Assembly (NCBI GenBank): GCA_034189655.1
Contig: JAXHUE010000002.1
Coordinates: forward strand, 1 to 64,000
Length of the DNA: 64,000 nucleotides
Reading direction: 5' to 3'
Origin: JAXHUE01 sp034189655
Lineage (GTDB): Bacteria; Chloroflexota; Dehalococcoidia; E44-bin15
Of the stretch, positions 35,198 to 42,578 are shown one piece after another (position 1 is the stretch's first letter; every line of letters starts with the position of its first letter). The notes beneath the pieces are model-generated. The model was not told the origin of the DNA. It saw only the letters and a program-made list of their open reading frames with translations, and ran no database searches. The position numbers and the translations under genes were made by a program.

Positions 35198-35806
35198 ATG
35201 ATAGCGATAATCGACTACGGCGCTGGCAACCTGCGCAGCGTGGCCAAGGCCATCGCCAGGCTGGGCTATGAGGCGAGGGTCACCAGCGACCCCGCCGACG
35301 TGCTCTCCGCCGACGTGGTCTTCCTGCCCGGCGTCGGCGCCGCCGGCGATACCATGGACAGCCTGGTCTCACTGGGCATGGTGGGGCCTTTGAGGAGCGT
35401 CATCGCGGCCGACCGCCCCTTCTTCGGCATATGCCTGGGGCTCCAGGTGCTGCTCACCTTCTCCGAGGAGGGCGGCGGCCAGGGGTGTCTCGACGTCATC
35501 CCGGGCCGGGTGAGGGGGCTCCCCCCGCGGGTGAGGGTGCCCCATATCGGGTGGAACCAGGTGGTGCAGCGGGTGTCCCATCCCCTGTTTGCCGGGATAC
35601 CCGACGGGGCCAACTTCTACTTCCTCCACAGCTACTACGCCGATGTCGAGGACGGGGCGCTCGTCGCCGCCGAGACCGAGTACGGGATACGCTTTACCAG
35701 CGTGGTTGTCAGGGGAAACCTGGTGGCCACACAGTTTCACCCGGAGAAGAGCGGCACGGTGGGCCTTCGCCTGTTCGACAACTTCTTGAGGCACTATTTG
35801 GGATAG
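35198..35806 (+). CDS. hisH: Imidazole glycerol phosphate synthase, glutamine amidotransferase subunit
   Basis: A 202-residue class I glutamine amidotransferase. IDYGAGNLRSVAKAI opens it; the nucleophile Cys is in FFGICLGLQVLL, and the His-Glu pair is in ATQFHPEKSG. It supplies ammonia to HisF in histidine synthesis. The ATG abuts the acyl-CoA dehydrogenase TAG without gap. hisA follows after 5 bp. Confidence 0.97.
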   Translation: MIAIIDYGAGNLRSVAKAIARLGYEARVTSDPADVLSADVVFLPGVGAAGDTMDSLVSLGMVGPLRSVIAADRPFFGICLGLQVLLTFSEEGGGQGCLDVIPGRVRGLPPRVRVPHIGWNQVVQRVSHPLFAGIPDGANFYFLHSYYADVEDGALVAAETEYGIRFTSVVVRGNLVATQFHPEKSGTVGLRLFDNFLRHYLG

Positions 35807-35811
35807 GGGAC

Positions 35812-36525
35812 ATGGAGGTCATTCCGGCAATAGACTTGAAGGGGGGGAGGTGTGTCCGCCTCTACCAGGGCGACTACAGCCAGGAGACGGTGTTCTCTGA
35901 TGAGCCGGTGGAGGTGGCCCGGCGCTGGCAGGGCTTAGGTGCCCGCAGGCTCCACGTCGTCGACTTAGACGGCGCAGCCCGCGGCGAGGTGTGCCATGCC
36001 GCCATCGTCGCCGAGATAGCGCGGGCGGTCGATATCCCCCTCCAGCTCGGTGGCGGGCTGCGCCGCATCGAGGCCGTGGAGCAGGTGCTGGCGCTGGGGG
36101 TGGAGCGCGCCATCCTGGGCACGGCGGCCATCTGGGACCGTGACCTCGTCGCCGAGGCCTGCCGCCGCTTCGGGGGACGCATAGTGGTCAGCATCGATGC
36201 CCGCGACGGCTATGTCTCTACCCACGGCTGGCAGGAGCGCTCCGAGGTAGAGGCCAGCGCCCTCGTGGAGCAGATGGTCGCCCTGGGCGTGGGGCGCCTG
36301 GTGTACACCGATATCTCGCGCGACGGCACCCTCACCGAGCCCAACTTCGGCGCTATCGCCGAGCTGGCGGCGCGGGCAGCGGTGCCCGTCATCGCCTCCG
36401 GGGGCATCTCGTCGCTCGAGCACATACGCAGGCTGTCCCGGCTCGGCGTGGAGGGGGCTATAGTGGGCCGTGCCCTCTACAGCGGCGACCTCGACCTGGC
36501 GCAGGCCCTGGCCGCGGCTGCGTAG
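35812..36525 (+). CDS. hisA: Phosphoribosylformimino-5-aminoimidazole carboxamide ribotide isomerase
   Basis: A 237-residue (beta/alpha)8 isomerase. VIPAIDLKGGRCVRLYQGDY carries the first catalytic Asp; the second half has YTDISRDGTLTEPN with the second catalytic Asp, and VIASGGISSLEHI. It acts just before HisHF. The ATG at 35812 is preceded by a weak GGGGAC. The frame open from 35431 is an overlap with hisH and is not used. Confidence 0.97.
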   Translation: MEVIPAIDLKGGRCVRLYQGDYSQETVFSDEPVEVARRWQGLGARRLHVVDLDGAARGEVCHAAIVAEIARAVDIPLQLGGGLRRIEAVEQVLALGVERAILGTAAIWDRDLVAEACRRFGGRIVVSIDARDGYVSTHGWQERSEVEASALVEQMVALGVGRLVYTDISRDGTLTEPNFGAIAELAARAAVPVIASGGISSLEHIRRLSRLGVEGAIVGRALYSGDLDLAQALAAAA

Positions 36526-36593
36526 CGGGGCCGGTGCCTCGCGTGGGCGCTACATGAGCGACGGCACTTTCGGATTGAAGGAGTGAGTGGCCG

Positions 36594-37238
36594 ATGCACC
36601 CAGCCCTGGTCGCCGTTTTAAGCGTAGTAGGGGCGTGGCTCTTCTGTTTCCTGGTGGTGATGCGTATCGTGCGCAAGGCCCGCCCCGTGCCCATGGCCGC
36701 CTTTGCCGTCCCCGTGCTGGACAACCCTCTGCGCCGCCTCGTGCAGCGCCCGTCACGGACGCTTGAGCGCATGGGGATAGGCCGGGGGATGAGGGTGCTG
36801 GAGCTGGGGCCGGGCGCCGGCTTCTTCTCCGTGGAGGCGGCGCGCCGCGTGGGCGGCACGGGCATTCTGTGCAGCGTGGACATCGCACCCTCGCTCGTCG
36901 CCAGGCTCAAGGGCAAGGTGGCCAGGGAGGGCACGGGCAACTGGGCCGCCGTGGTGGGTGACGGCCAGCGCCTCCCGTTTGCCGACGCCAGCTTCGACCA
37001 CGCCTTCCTGGTGACCGTCCTCGGCGAGATACCGGACAAGGAGGCGGCGCTGGGGGAGCTGCACCGGGTGCTCGCGCCGGGAGGGGTGCTCTCCGTGTGT
37101 GAGATGCTCCCCGACCCCGACTACTGCCTGGCCAGCACCACTATCGGCCTGTGCCGCGGGGCCGGGTTCGAGGTCGCCCGGAGGTGGGGCAACTTCTTCG
37201 TCTATACCATAAACTTCAGGCGGGACGGGCAATGCTGA
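36594..37238 (+). CDS. Class I SAM-dependent methyltransferase with N-terminal membrane anchor
   Basis: A 214-residue protein. Residues 4-24 (ALVAVLSVVGAWLFCFLVV) form a likely membrane helix, followed by a UbiE/Methyltransf_11-type domain: VLELGPGAGFFSVEAAR (SAM motif I), SFDHAFLVTVLGEIPDKE (motif IV region) and LHRVLAPGGVLSVCEML. The substrate is unknown. It lies between hisA and hisF and overlaps the hisF start by 7 bp, so it is transcribed and partly translated with histidine genes although it has no known role in that pathway. Confidence 0.85.
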   Translation: MHPALVAVLSVVGAWLFCFLVVMRIVRKARPVPMAAFAVPVLDNPLRRLVQRPSRTLERMGIGRGMRVLELGPGAGFFSVEAARRVGGTGILCSVDIAPSLVARLKGKVAREGTGNWAAVVGDGQRLPFADASFDHAFLVTVLGEIPDKEAALGELHRVLAPGGVLSVCEMLPDPDYCLASTTIGLCRGAGFEVARRWGNFFVYTINFRRDGQC

Positions 37239-38035
37239 CCAAGCGCATAGTACCATGCCTGGATGTCACTGGGGGCAGGGTGGTGAAGGGGACGGGCTTC
37301 GTGCACTTGAGAGATGCCGGCGACCCGGTGGAGCTCGCCGCCTTCTACGACAGCGAGGGCGCCGACGAGCTGGTATTCCTCGACATAACGGCGTCCTCGG
37401 ACGCACGCGAGATCATGGTGGACGTCGTGGAGCGGGTCTCGGACCAGGTGTTCATACCGCTCACCGTGGGCGGCGGGCTCAGGAGCGTTGAGGATATGCG
37501 CTCCATACTGGAGGCCGGGGCCGACAAGGTGTCGATAAACACCGCTGCCGTCTTGAACCCGGCGCTCATCGGGGAGGGGGCCGCCAGGTTCGGCCAGCAG
37601 TGCATGGTGGTGGCCATCGATACCGCGCGGGTGGAGGGGGTGGTGGAGGCGCAGTGCGCGGGGCCCCTCGCCGTCGGCCCGGGGACGGGGTGGCAGGTCT
37701 ACACCCACGGTGGCAGGAGACCCACGGGCATAGACGCCGTGGCGTGGGCACGCTACGCCGTGGAGATGGGGGCGGGCGAGCTCCTGGTGACAAGCATGGA
37801 CGCCGACGGCCACGAGGCGGGGTACGACCTGGGGCTGATACGCGCCGTGGTGGAGGCGGTAAACGTGCCGGTGATAGCGAGTGGCGGTGCCGGCACACTG
37901 GAGCACCTCCACCAGGCCATCTGCGTCGGTGGGGCCGATGCCGTGCTCGCCGCGAGCATATTCCACTACGGCACCTATACCATTCGCCAGGCCAAGGAAT
38001 ACCTGGCCGGGCAGGGCATTGCAGTGAGACTATAG
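37232..38035 (+). CDS. hisF: Imidazole glycerol phosphate synthase, cyclase subunit
   Basis: A 267-residue (beta/alpha)8 cyclase with the catalytic Asp in RIVPCLDVTGGRVVKG (residue 11) and a second in LLVTSMDADGHEAGYD. PLTVGGGLRSVEDM and VIASGGAGTLEHL bind phosphate. It forms imidazole glycerol phosphate and AICAR with HisH. The ATG at 37232 lies inside the methyltransferase end. The longer frame upstream is not coding in this phase. Confidence 0.97.
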   Translation: MLTKRIVPCLDVTGGRVVKGTGFVHLRDAGDPVELAAFYDSEGADELVFLDITASSDAREIMVDVVERVSDQVFIPLTVGGGLRSVEDMRSILEAGADKVSINTAAVLNPALIGEGAARFGQQCMVVAIDTARVEGVVEAQCAGPLAVGPGTGWQVYTHGGRRPTGIDAVAWARYAVEMGAGELLVTSMDADGHEAGYDLGLIRAVVEAVNVPVIASGGAGTLEHLHQAICVGGADAVLAASIFHYGTYTIRQAKEYLAGQGIAVRL

Positions 38036-38050
38036 GAGGACTGGCAGACC

Positions 38051-38368
38051 ATGCTCAAATTCGATGACAAGGGGCTCATCGCCGCCATCATCCAGGACGC
38101 TGAGAGCGGAGAGGTGCTCATGCTGGGGTACATGAACGAGGAGTCCCTCAAGAGGACGCGAGAGAGCGGCCAGGCCTGGTTCTACAGCCGCAGCCGCCAG
38201 GAGCTGTGGCACAAGGGTGCGACGTCGGGGAACTACCTAGACGTCTGCGCCATCTGGAAGGACTGCGACGCGGACGCACTGCTGGTGAAGGTGAGGCCCC
38301 ACGGGCCTGTCTGCCATACCGGGAACAGGAGCTGCTTCTACCGCGAGCTGGACGGCCCCGAGGAGTAG
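38051..38368 (+). CDS. hisI: Phosphoribosyl-AMP cyclohydrolase
   Basis: A 105-residue HisI: VLMLGYMNEESLKRTRESG, FYSRSRQELWHKGATSGN and the zinc and catalytic cysteines in VCAIWKDCDADALLV and VCHTGNRSCFYR. It lacks a fused HisE domain. GGAGG lies 11 bases before the ATG. It ends the acyl-CoA dehydrogenase-his unit and is followed by a terminator hairpin shared with convergent rpmE. Confidence 0.96.
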   Translation: MLKFDDKGLIAAIIQDAESGEVLMLGYMNEESLKRTRESGQAWFYSRSRQELWHKGATSGNYLDVCAIWKDCDADALLVKVRPHGPVCHTGNRSCFYRELDGPEE

Positions 38369-38410
38369 CCGAAGGCCGCGCCCGCTCGTGGCACCGTGCC
38401 GGTTCATAGA

Positions 38411-38440
38411 GAGAAGGGCCGCCTCTGGGCGGCCCCTTCT
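38411..38440. terminator. Convergent terminator between hisI and rpmE
   Basis: AGAAGGGCCGCC pairs with GGCGGCCCCTTCT (one bulged C) around a TCTG loop. It overlaps the last bases of rpmE and can act on both strands; T-runs are short. Confidence 0.6.
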
Positions 38441-38654
38441 ATGTCGCTGGCCCCTGTCTCTTCTCGTAGCGCCTCTTGAAGCGCTCCACCCTGCCCGCGG
38501 TGTCTACGATGCGCCGCTCCCCGGTGAAGAAGGGGTGGCACTTGCTGCATATCTCGACCTTGAGCAACGGCTTGGTGGAGCGAGTGGTGAAGGTGTTGCC
38601 GCAGGCGCAGGTCACCTGCGCCTCGTCGTAGTGGGGGTGAATCTTTTCCTTCAT
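38439..38654 (-). CDS. rpmE: 50S ribosomal protein L31
   Basis: A 71-residue L31. MKEKIHPHYDEAQVTCACGN and the Cys pairs CAC and CSKC show the zinc-binding (C+) form, with the family end FTGERRIVDTAGRVERF. It follows rpmA on the same strand with a 6-bp gap. Confidence 0.97.
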   Translation of the reverse strand: MKEKIHPHYDEAQVTCACGNTFTTRSTKPLLKVEICSKCHPFFTGERRIVDTAGRVERFKRRYEKRQGPAT

Positions 38655-38660
38655 ATCGCC

Positions 38661-38915
38661 TTATGCGCCGTAGACGCTTACCTTCTTTCTCTCTTTGGTT
38701 GCCGGCTCGAACCTGACCACGCCGTCGGTCAAGGCATAGAGTGTGTGGTCGCGCCCCACACCGACGTTGACCCCGGGGCGGATGCGGGTGCCCCGCTGCC
38801 GCACGATGATGGTGCCGGCGTTCACGTGCTGCCCGTCGGAGCGTTTCACTCCCAGCCGCTTCGACTGGCTGTCTCTCCCCAGCTTGGTGCTTCCGCCACC
38901 CTTTTTATGTGCCAT
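38661..38915 (-). CDS. rpmA: 50S ribosomal protein L27
   Basis: An 84-residue L27 beginning MAHKKGGGSTKLGRDSQSKR, with the flexible N-terminal arm that reaches the peptidyl-transferase centre, and IIVRQRGTRIRPG, VGRDHTLYAL. There is no Firmicutes-type N-terminal cleavage extension, so no Prp protease is expected. The ATG at 38915 is inside a longer frame whose upstream part is antisense-like. Confidence 0.97.
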   Translation of the reverse strand: MAHKKGGGSTKLGRDSQSKRLGVKRSDGQHVNAGTIIVRQRGTRIRPGVNVGVGRDHTLYALTDGVVRFEPATKERKKVSVYGA

Positions 38916-38965
38916 CTCCCTGTCCTGCCTCTTGTCCTGGAGTTGTGTGTGCCCCGGCCCGGGGC

Positions 38966-39298
38966 CTACATGTACATGTTCGCTATCAGCATGGGGACGA
39001 AGATCGTCACCGCGCTCACAGTGAGCCCCAGTATCACCAGGCAGCCCACTACGGCTGCGGCCGTGGCCAGGCCCCGGCTGGTGCCCCCCTCGGCGACGGT
39101 GTGGCGCCTGACCATGCCGCCGAATATGGAGAATATGGCGAAGGCGCCCGCTATGCCCCACAGTGCGAACGAGGCCACGCTGTGAGGCCACCAGAAGTGG
39201 AACATGAAGGTCCATATCGCGATGACGCTCGATGCGTATATGACGATATCGCCTGTGGTGTAGGCCCTCTCCCTGGTGTCTCCCGTCTCTGCGCTCAT
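38966..39298 (-). CDS. Small three-helix membrane protein between rplU and rpmA
   Basis: A 110-residue protein with three hydrophobic segments (about residues 17-38, 41-61 and 76-107), a polar N-terminus rich in Asp, Glu, Thr and Arg, and a short cytoplasmic-type loop MVRRHTVAEGGTSRG between helices 2 and 3. I do not recognise it. Its ATG comes 1 bp after the rplU stop, so it is certainly co-transcribed with ribosomal genes. In Firmicutes this slot holds the Prp protease, which is unrelated. Confidence 0.8.
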   Translation of the reverse strand: MSAETGDTRERAYTTGDIVIYASSVIAIWTFMFHFWWPHSVASFALWGIAGAFAIFSIFGGMVRRHTVAEGGTSRGLATAAAVVGCLVILGLTVSAVTIFVPMLIANMYM

Positions 39299-39299
39299 G

Positions 39300-39611
39300 C
39301 TAGCTCACGATCTCCTTGATGGCCAGCCTGGTGTAGGGCTGGCGGTGTCCCTTGCGGCGGCGGTAGCGCACCTTGGGCTTGTACTTGTACACCACCACCT
39401 TGGCCCCCTTGCCCGCGGCGACGACCTCGGCGATGACCTTGGCCCCGGCAACGGTGGGAGAGCCTACGGACACATTGTCCCCGTCGGCCACGAGCAGCAC
39501 CTGGTCGAGCTCAACGGTGCTCCCTTCCTCTGCGGGGAGACGCTCGACGAAGACGGTATCTCCCGGAGATACCCGGTACTGCTTCCCTCCGGTTCGAACT
39601 ATGGCGTAGAT
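39300..39611 (-). CDS. rplU: 50S ribosomal protein L21 with ATC start codon
   Basis: The reading frame encodes YAIVRTGGKQYRV..., then VELDQVLLVADGD and the Lys/Arg-rich RYRRRKGHRQPYT near the end, which is complete L21 at 103 residues. The codon at the place of Met1 is ATC (39611-39609). GGAGG lies six bases upstream, and an in-frame TAG is only five codons upstream. There is no ATG, GTG or TTG until well inside the gene (a CTG at 39500), which would delete about 37 residues, including the conserved GGKQYRV. A promoter lies 32 bp before. An isolated start-codon mutation or sequencing error is the alternative. Confidence 0.93.
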   Translation of the reverse strand: MYAIVRTGGKQYRVSPGDTVFVERLPAEEGSTVELDQVLLVADGDNVSVGSPTVAGAKVIAEVVAAGKGAKVVVYKYKPKVRYRRRKGHRQPYTRLAIKEIVS

Positions 39612-39642
39612 GCCCTTCCTCCTCTAGGTATTCCAAATAGCT

Positions 39643-39671
39643 ATTGTAGCAGCTACGCCCTGGGCTGTCAA
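39643..39671 (-). promoter_or_regulatory. Promoter of rplU-rpmA-rpmE
   Basis: Minus strand: perfect TTGACA (39666-39671), 17-bp spacer, TACAAT (39643-39648). The start near 39636 gives a leader of about 25 nt. Confidence 0.85.
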
Positions 39672-39679
39672 CGTCGGGG

Positions 39680-40633
39680 CTACTGCTCCTCCTCCTGCAG
39701 CGCCTCGACCAGGGCCTCGATCTCGTCCACGGTGGCCGTGAGCGAGGCGAGGGCACACCGGCCCCCGCTCGATATCTCCACCCTCTCCAGGAGAGGCCCG
39801 GCCTCGGGTGGGAAGTCCTCGCTTAGAGGGATGAAGGTCTTGGCGGTGAGGAGCAGGGCGGCGAACGTGTTGGCCAGGGCAGAGGAGGTGAAGCACACCT
39901 TGACCTCTATGGTGACGTCCGGCCCCACCTTGTTGAGGCTGGCGCCCACCGCCTCCACGCTCTCCATCGTCTCTTCGTCAATGGGGATATCGTCGCCGGA
40001 CACCTCGTCGATCGCCTGTGGCGGTATCTCTGCCGCCACCTTGACCCACACGTCGCCGAACGCAGTGTAGGTGTCGGCCACCGGGCCGCTTATCGGGGCC
40101 GCGTAGCCGACGGCGACATCGATGCCGTCGCGCACCGCCTCGTAGGTGCCGGCGATCACCATGGTGCTGCTCAAGAAGCAGAGGGCGCTCTCCCCGGTGG
40201 AGTCGGTGTATATCTGGTACCCCTGGTATTGGCCCGGGATCAGCTCCTCTCCGCTCTCCTGCTCGATGGCGTCGAGGAGTGCCCCCTGGTCGAACTGGCC
40301 TTCCAGGATGAAGGCCACGTAGTCCTCGACCTCACTGTCGGCGAACAGCACCATCTCGGTGAAGTCCCTGGGGTCGATGCCTGTCTCCGCCGTTACCTGT
40401 GCCAGCGCCTCGTCCACCGTCTGCGGCATGCCCGGGTCCTTCTCCGCCTGGTCGTAGGCCTCTATCAGGTCGGGGTCGGTGAGGATATCGTCTATCTGGA
40501 TGCAGGCGATGGTGTTGGCCCGCTGCGGCAGGGGGTCGGTCACCGGCTCTGGAGCAGGGGGTGTGCACCCGGCCCCTACCACGGCGATGACCAGGGCGAG
40601 CGCGATAGTGGCTGATACCGCCCTCTTCATCAT
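39680..40633 (-). CDS. Secreted lipoprotein of unknown function
   Basis: A 317-residue protein with a lipoprotein signal (hydrophobic ATIALALVIAVVGAGC, Cys about residue 23) and a Pro-rich linker. The mature part is acidic and soluble: IACIQIDDILTDPDLIEAY, several short beta-strand repeats such as GYQIYTDSTGESALCFL, and EALQEEEQ at the end. I do not recognise a named family; it resembles in layout anchored proteins that monitor or bind other surface molecules, but no function can be assigned. ATG 40633 is six bases after GGAGG; that GGAGG is in a hairpin. Expressed from its own promoter. Confidence 0.8.
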   Translation of the reverse strand: MMKRAVSATIALALVIAVVGAGCTPPAPEPVTDPLPQRANTIACIQIDDILTDPDLIEAYDQAEKDPGMPQTVDEALAQVTAETGIDPRDFTEMVLFADSEVEDYVAFILEGQFDQGALLDAIEQESGEELIPGQYQGYQIYTDSTGESALCFLSSTMVIAGTYEAVRDGIDVAVGYAAPISGPVADTYTAFGDVWVKVAAEIPPQAIDEVSGDDIPIDEETMESVEAVGASLNKVGPDVTIEVKVCFTSSALANTFAALLLTAKTFIPLSEDFPPEAGPLLERVEISSGGRCALASLTATVDEIEALVEALQEEEQ

Positions 40634-40657
40634 GACGCACCTCCACACTAGTGGAGA

Positions 40658-40687
40658 ATGATACCACCTCTTGCCTCATAATGTCAA
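40658..40687 (-). promoter_or_regulatory. Promoter of the lipoprotein gene
   Basis: Minus strand: perfect TTGACA (40682-40687), 18-bp spacer, TATCAT (40658-40663). The -35 is close to the -10 of the divergent radical SAM gene. Confidence 0.75.
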
Positions 40688-40700
40688 AGCGGCACGGCTC

Positions 40701-40709
40701 TGCTATAAT
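40701..40709 (+). promoter_or_regulatory. Extended -10 promoter of the radical SAM gene
   Basis: TGC followed by perfect TATAAT (40704-40709), 18 bases before the ATG, with GGAGAGG as Shine-Dalgarno sequence. No good -35. Confidence 0.6.
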
Positions 40710-40727
40710 GAAGTGCAGAGGAGAGGC

Positions 40728-42578
40728 ATGACAGAACTAGACCGCATACTACCCCGCGTGACCAGACCCGCCCGCTACACCGGCGGCGAGTGGAACAGCA
40801 TCATCAAAGACTGGGAGACCACGGAGGTGAAGGTGGCCCTGTGCTACCCCGACGTGTACGAGATAGGCATGTCCAACCTGGGGCTGTCCGTGCTGTACGA
40901 CCTGGTGAACAGGGAGCCCCATGCCCTCGCCGAGCGCGTGTTCGCCCCCTGGGTGGACATGGAGGCCGAGCTGCGGCAGGCCTCTGTGCCCCTGTTCAGC
41001 CTGGAGTCGCGACGCCCCATAGCCGACTTCGATATCATCGGCTTCTCCCTGGGCTATGAGCTCACCTATACCAACGTGCTCACGGTGCTCGATCTCTCCG
41101 GGATACCGCTGTTCGCCGCCGAGCGGGACCGCTCTCATCCCCTGGTCATCGCCGGGGGGAGCTGTGCCCTAAACCCCGAGCCCATGGCGGAGTTCGTGGA
41201 CATCTTCTGCCTCGGCGATGGCGAGGAGGTGCTCCTTGAGCTCATCGATGCCTACAGGCGGTGGCGCTCGGCGGGTGCGGGGCAGCGCGATGAGCTGCTG
41301 CGGGGGCTTGCCGCCATCCGCGGCGTCTATGTGCCCAGCCTCTACCGCACAGACCACGGCGGCGATGACACGCCCTGTACCGTCAGGCCGGCGGCGGACT
41401 GGGTGCCCGCGGTGGTGGAGCGGCGCATCGTGGAGGAGCTCACCCCCACCGTGACCAGGCCCATCGTCCCCTTCGTTGAGACGGTGCACGACCGTGCCGC
41501 CATCGAGATACAGAGGGGCTGCACCCGGGGCTGCCGCTTCTGCCAGGCGGGCACCATCTACCGTCCCCTGCGCGAGCGCCCCCTCGAAGAGGTGATGCAG
41601 GCCGCGGACGAGCTCCTGCACAGTAGCGGCTACAACGAGCTCTCCCTCGTCTCCTTAAGCACCAGCGACTACAGCGAGATCGATACCCTGGTGGGCAGGC
41701 TCACCGAGCGCTACCGGGATGACTGCGTGAAGCTCTCTCTGCCCAGCCTGCACCTGGGCAGCTTCTCGACGAGGCTGATGGACTCCTTCGCCGATGGCAA
41801 GAAAGGGGGCCTCACCTTTGCCCCGGAGGCGGGGAGTGAGAGGCTGCGCTGTGCCGTAAACAAGGTCGTGCCGGAGGAGGAGCTTCTAAAGACCCTCGAC
41901 ATGGCCCAGGAGCGCGGCTGGGGCAGTGTCAAGCTGTACTTCATGCTGGGCCTCCCCACGGAGACCGAGGGCGACGTGGAGGACATAGTGCGGCTGGTGC
42001 GCACCATCCACCGCTCGCGGCGGAGGCAGGGGGGCAGGCCGCTGCGGGTGAAGGTGAGCGCCTCTCCCTTCGTGCCCAAGGCGCACACCCCCTTCCAGTG
42101 GGTGGCCCAGGATACGGAGGAGGTGCTCGGGGCAAAGGTCGCCGTCGTGAAGGCCGGGCTGAGGGGGGTGGGGGTGCACCTGTCGTGGCAGGACGCGAGG
42201 ATGAGCCTGCTGGAGGGCGTGCTGGCGCGGGGCGACCGACGTCTCTCGCAGGTCATCTACCGGGCGTGGCAGATGGGCTCCCGCTTCGAGGCGTGGAGCG
42301 AGCACTTCGACTACGACCGGTGGCTCCGTGCCTTCGCCGAGTGCGGCCTGGATCCCTCATTCTACGCCCACCGCGAGCGGCCGCTCGACGAGGCGTTGCC
42401 CTGGGGCCACATCGACGTCGGCGTGAGCACGAGTCACTTGAAGAGGGAGTTCTTGAACACAAAAAACGGTGCAGTGACCGAGGACTGCCGCTACGGCCAC
42501 TGCACCGCGTGTGGTCTTCAGCGCTGGCACGGAGGGTGCCAGCGGCTCTATCAGAACTCTTCCTCCTCCTCGTCGTAG
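40728..42578 (+). CDS. B12-binding-like radical SAM protein (TIGR03960-type)
   Basis: A 616-residue protein. An N-terminal cobalamin-binding-like domain starts VALCYPDVYEIGMSNLGLSVLY. The radical SAM motif is CTRGCRFCQAG (Cys about 266, 270 and 273), with later GLTFAPEAGSERLR and SASPFVPKAHTPFQW. This matches the uncharacterised TIGR03960 family, often found next to rplU and rpmA and fused to or followed by a DUF2344 protein; that partner is absent here. The reaction is unknown. The Cys pair CRYGHCTACG near the C-terminus resembles a further cluster. The last nine residues (QNSSSSSS) arise from reading across the convergent surface protein gene. Confidence 0.88.
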   Translation: MTELDRILPRVTRPARYTGGEWNSIIKDWETTEVKVALCYPDVYEIGMSNLGLSVLYDLVNREPHALAERVFAPWVDMEAELRQASVPLFSLESRRPIADFDIIGFSLGYELTYTNVLTVLDLSGIPLFAAERDRSHPLVIAGGSCALNPEPMAEFVDIFCLGDGEEVLLELIDAYRRWRSAGAGQRDELLRGLAAIRGVYVPSLYRTDHGGDDTPCTVRPAADWVPAVVERRIVEELTPTVTRPIVPFVETVHDRAAIEIQRGCTRGCRFCQAGTIYRPLRERPLEEVMQAADELLHSSGYNELSLVSLSTSDYSEIDTLVGRLTERYRDDCVKLSLPSLHLGSFSTRLMDSFADGKKGGLTFAPEAGSERLRCAVNKVVPEEELLKTLDMAQERGWGSVKLYFMLGLPTETEGDVEDIVRLVRTIHRSRRRQGGRPLRVKVSASPFVPKAHTPFQWVAQDTEEVLGAKVAVVKAGLRGVGVHLSWQDARMSLLEGVLARGDRRLSQVIYRAWQMGSRFEAWSEHFDYDRWLRAFAECGLDPSFYAHRERPLDEALPWGHIDVGVSTSHLKREFLNTKNGAVTEDCRYGHCTACGLQRWHGGCQRLYQNSSSSSS

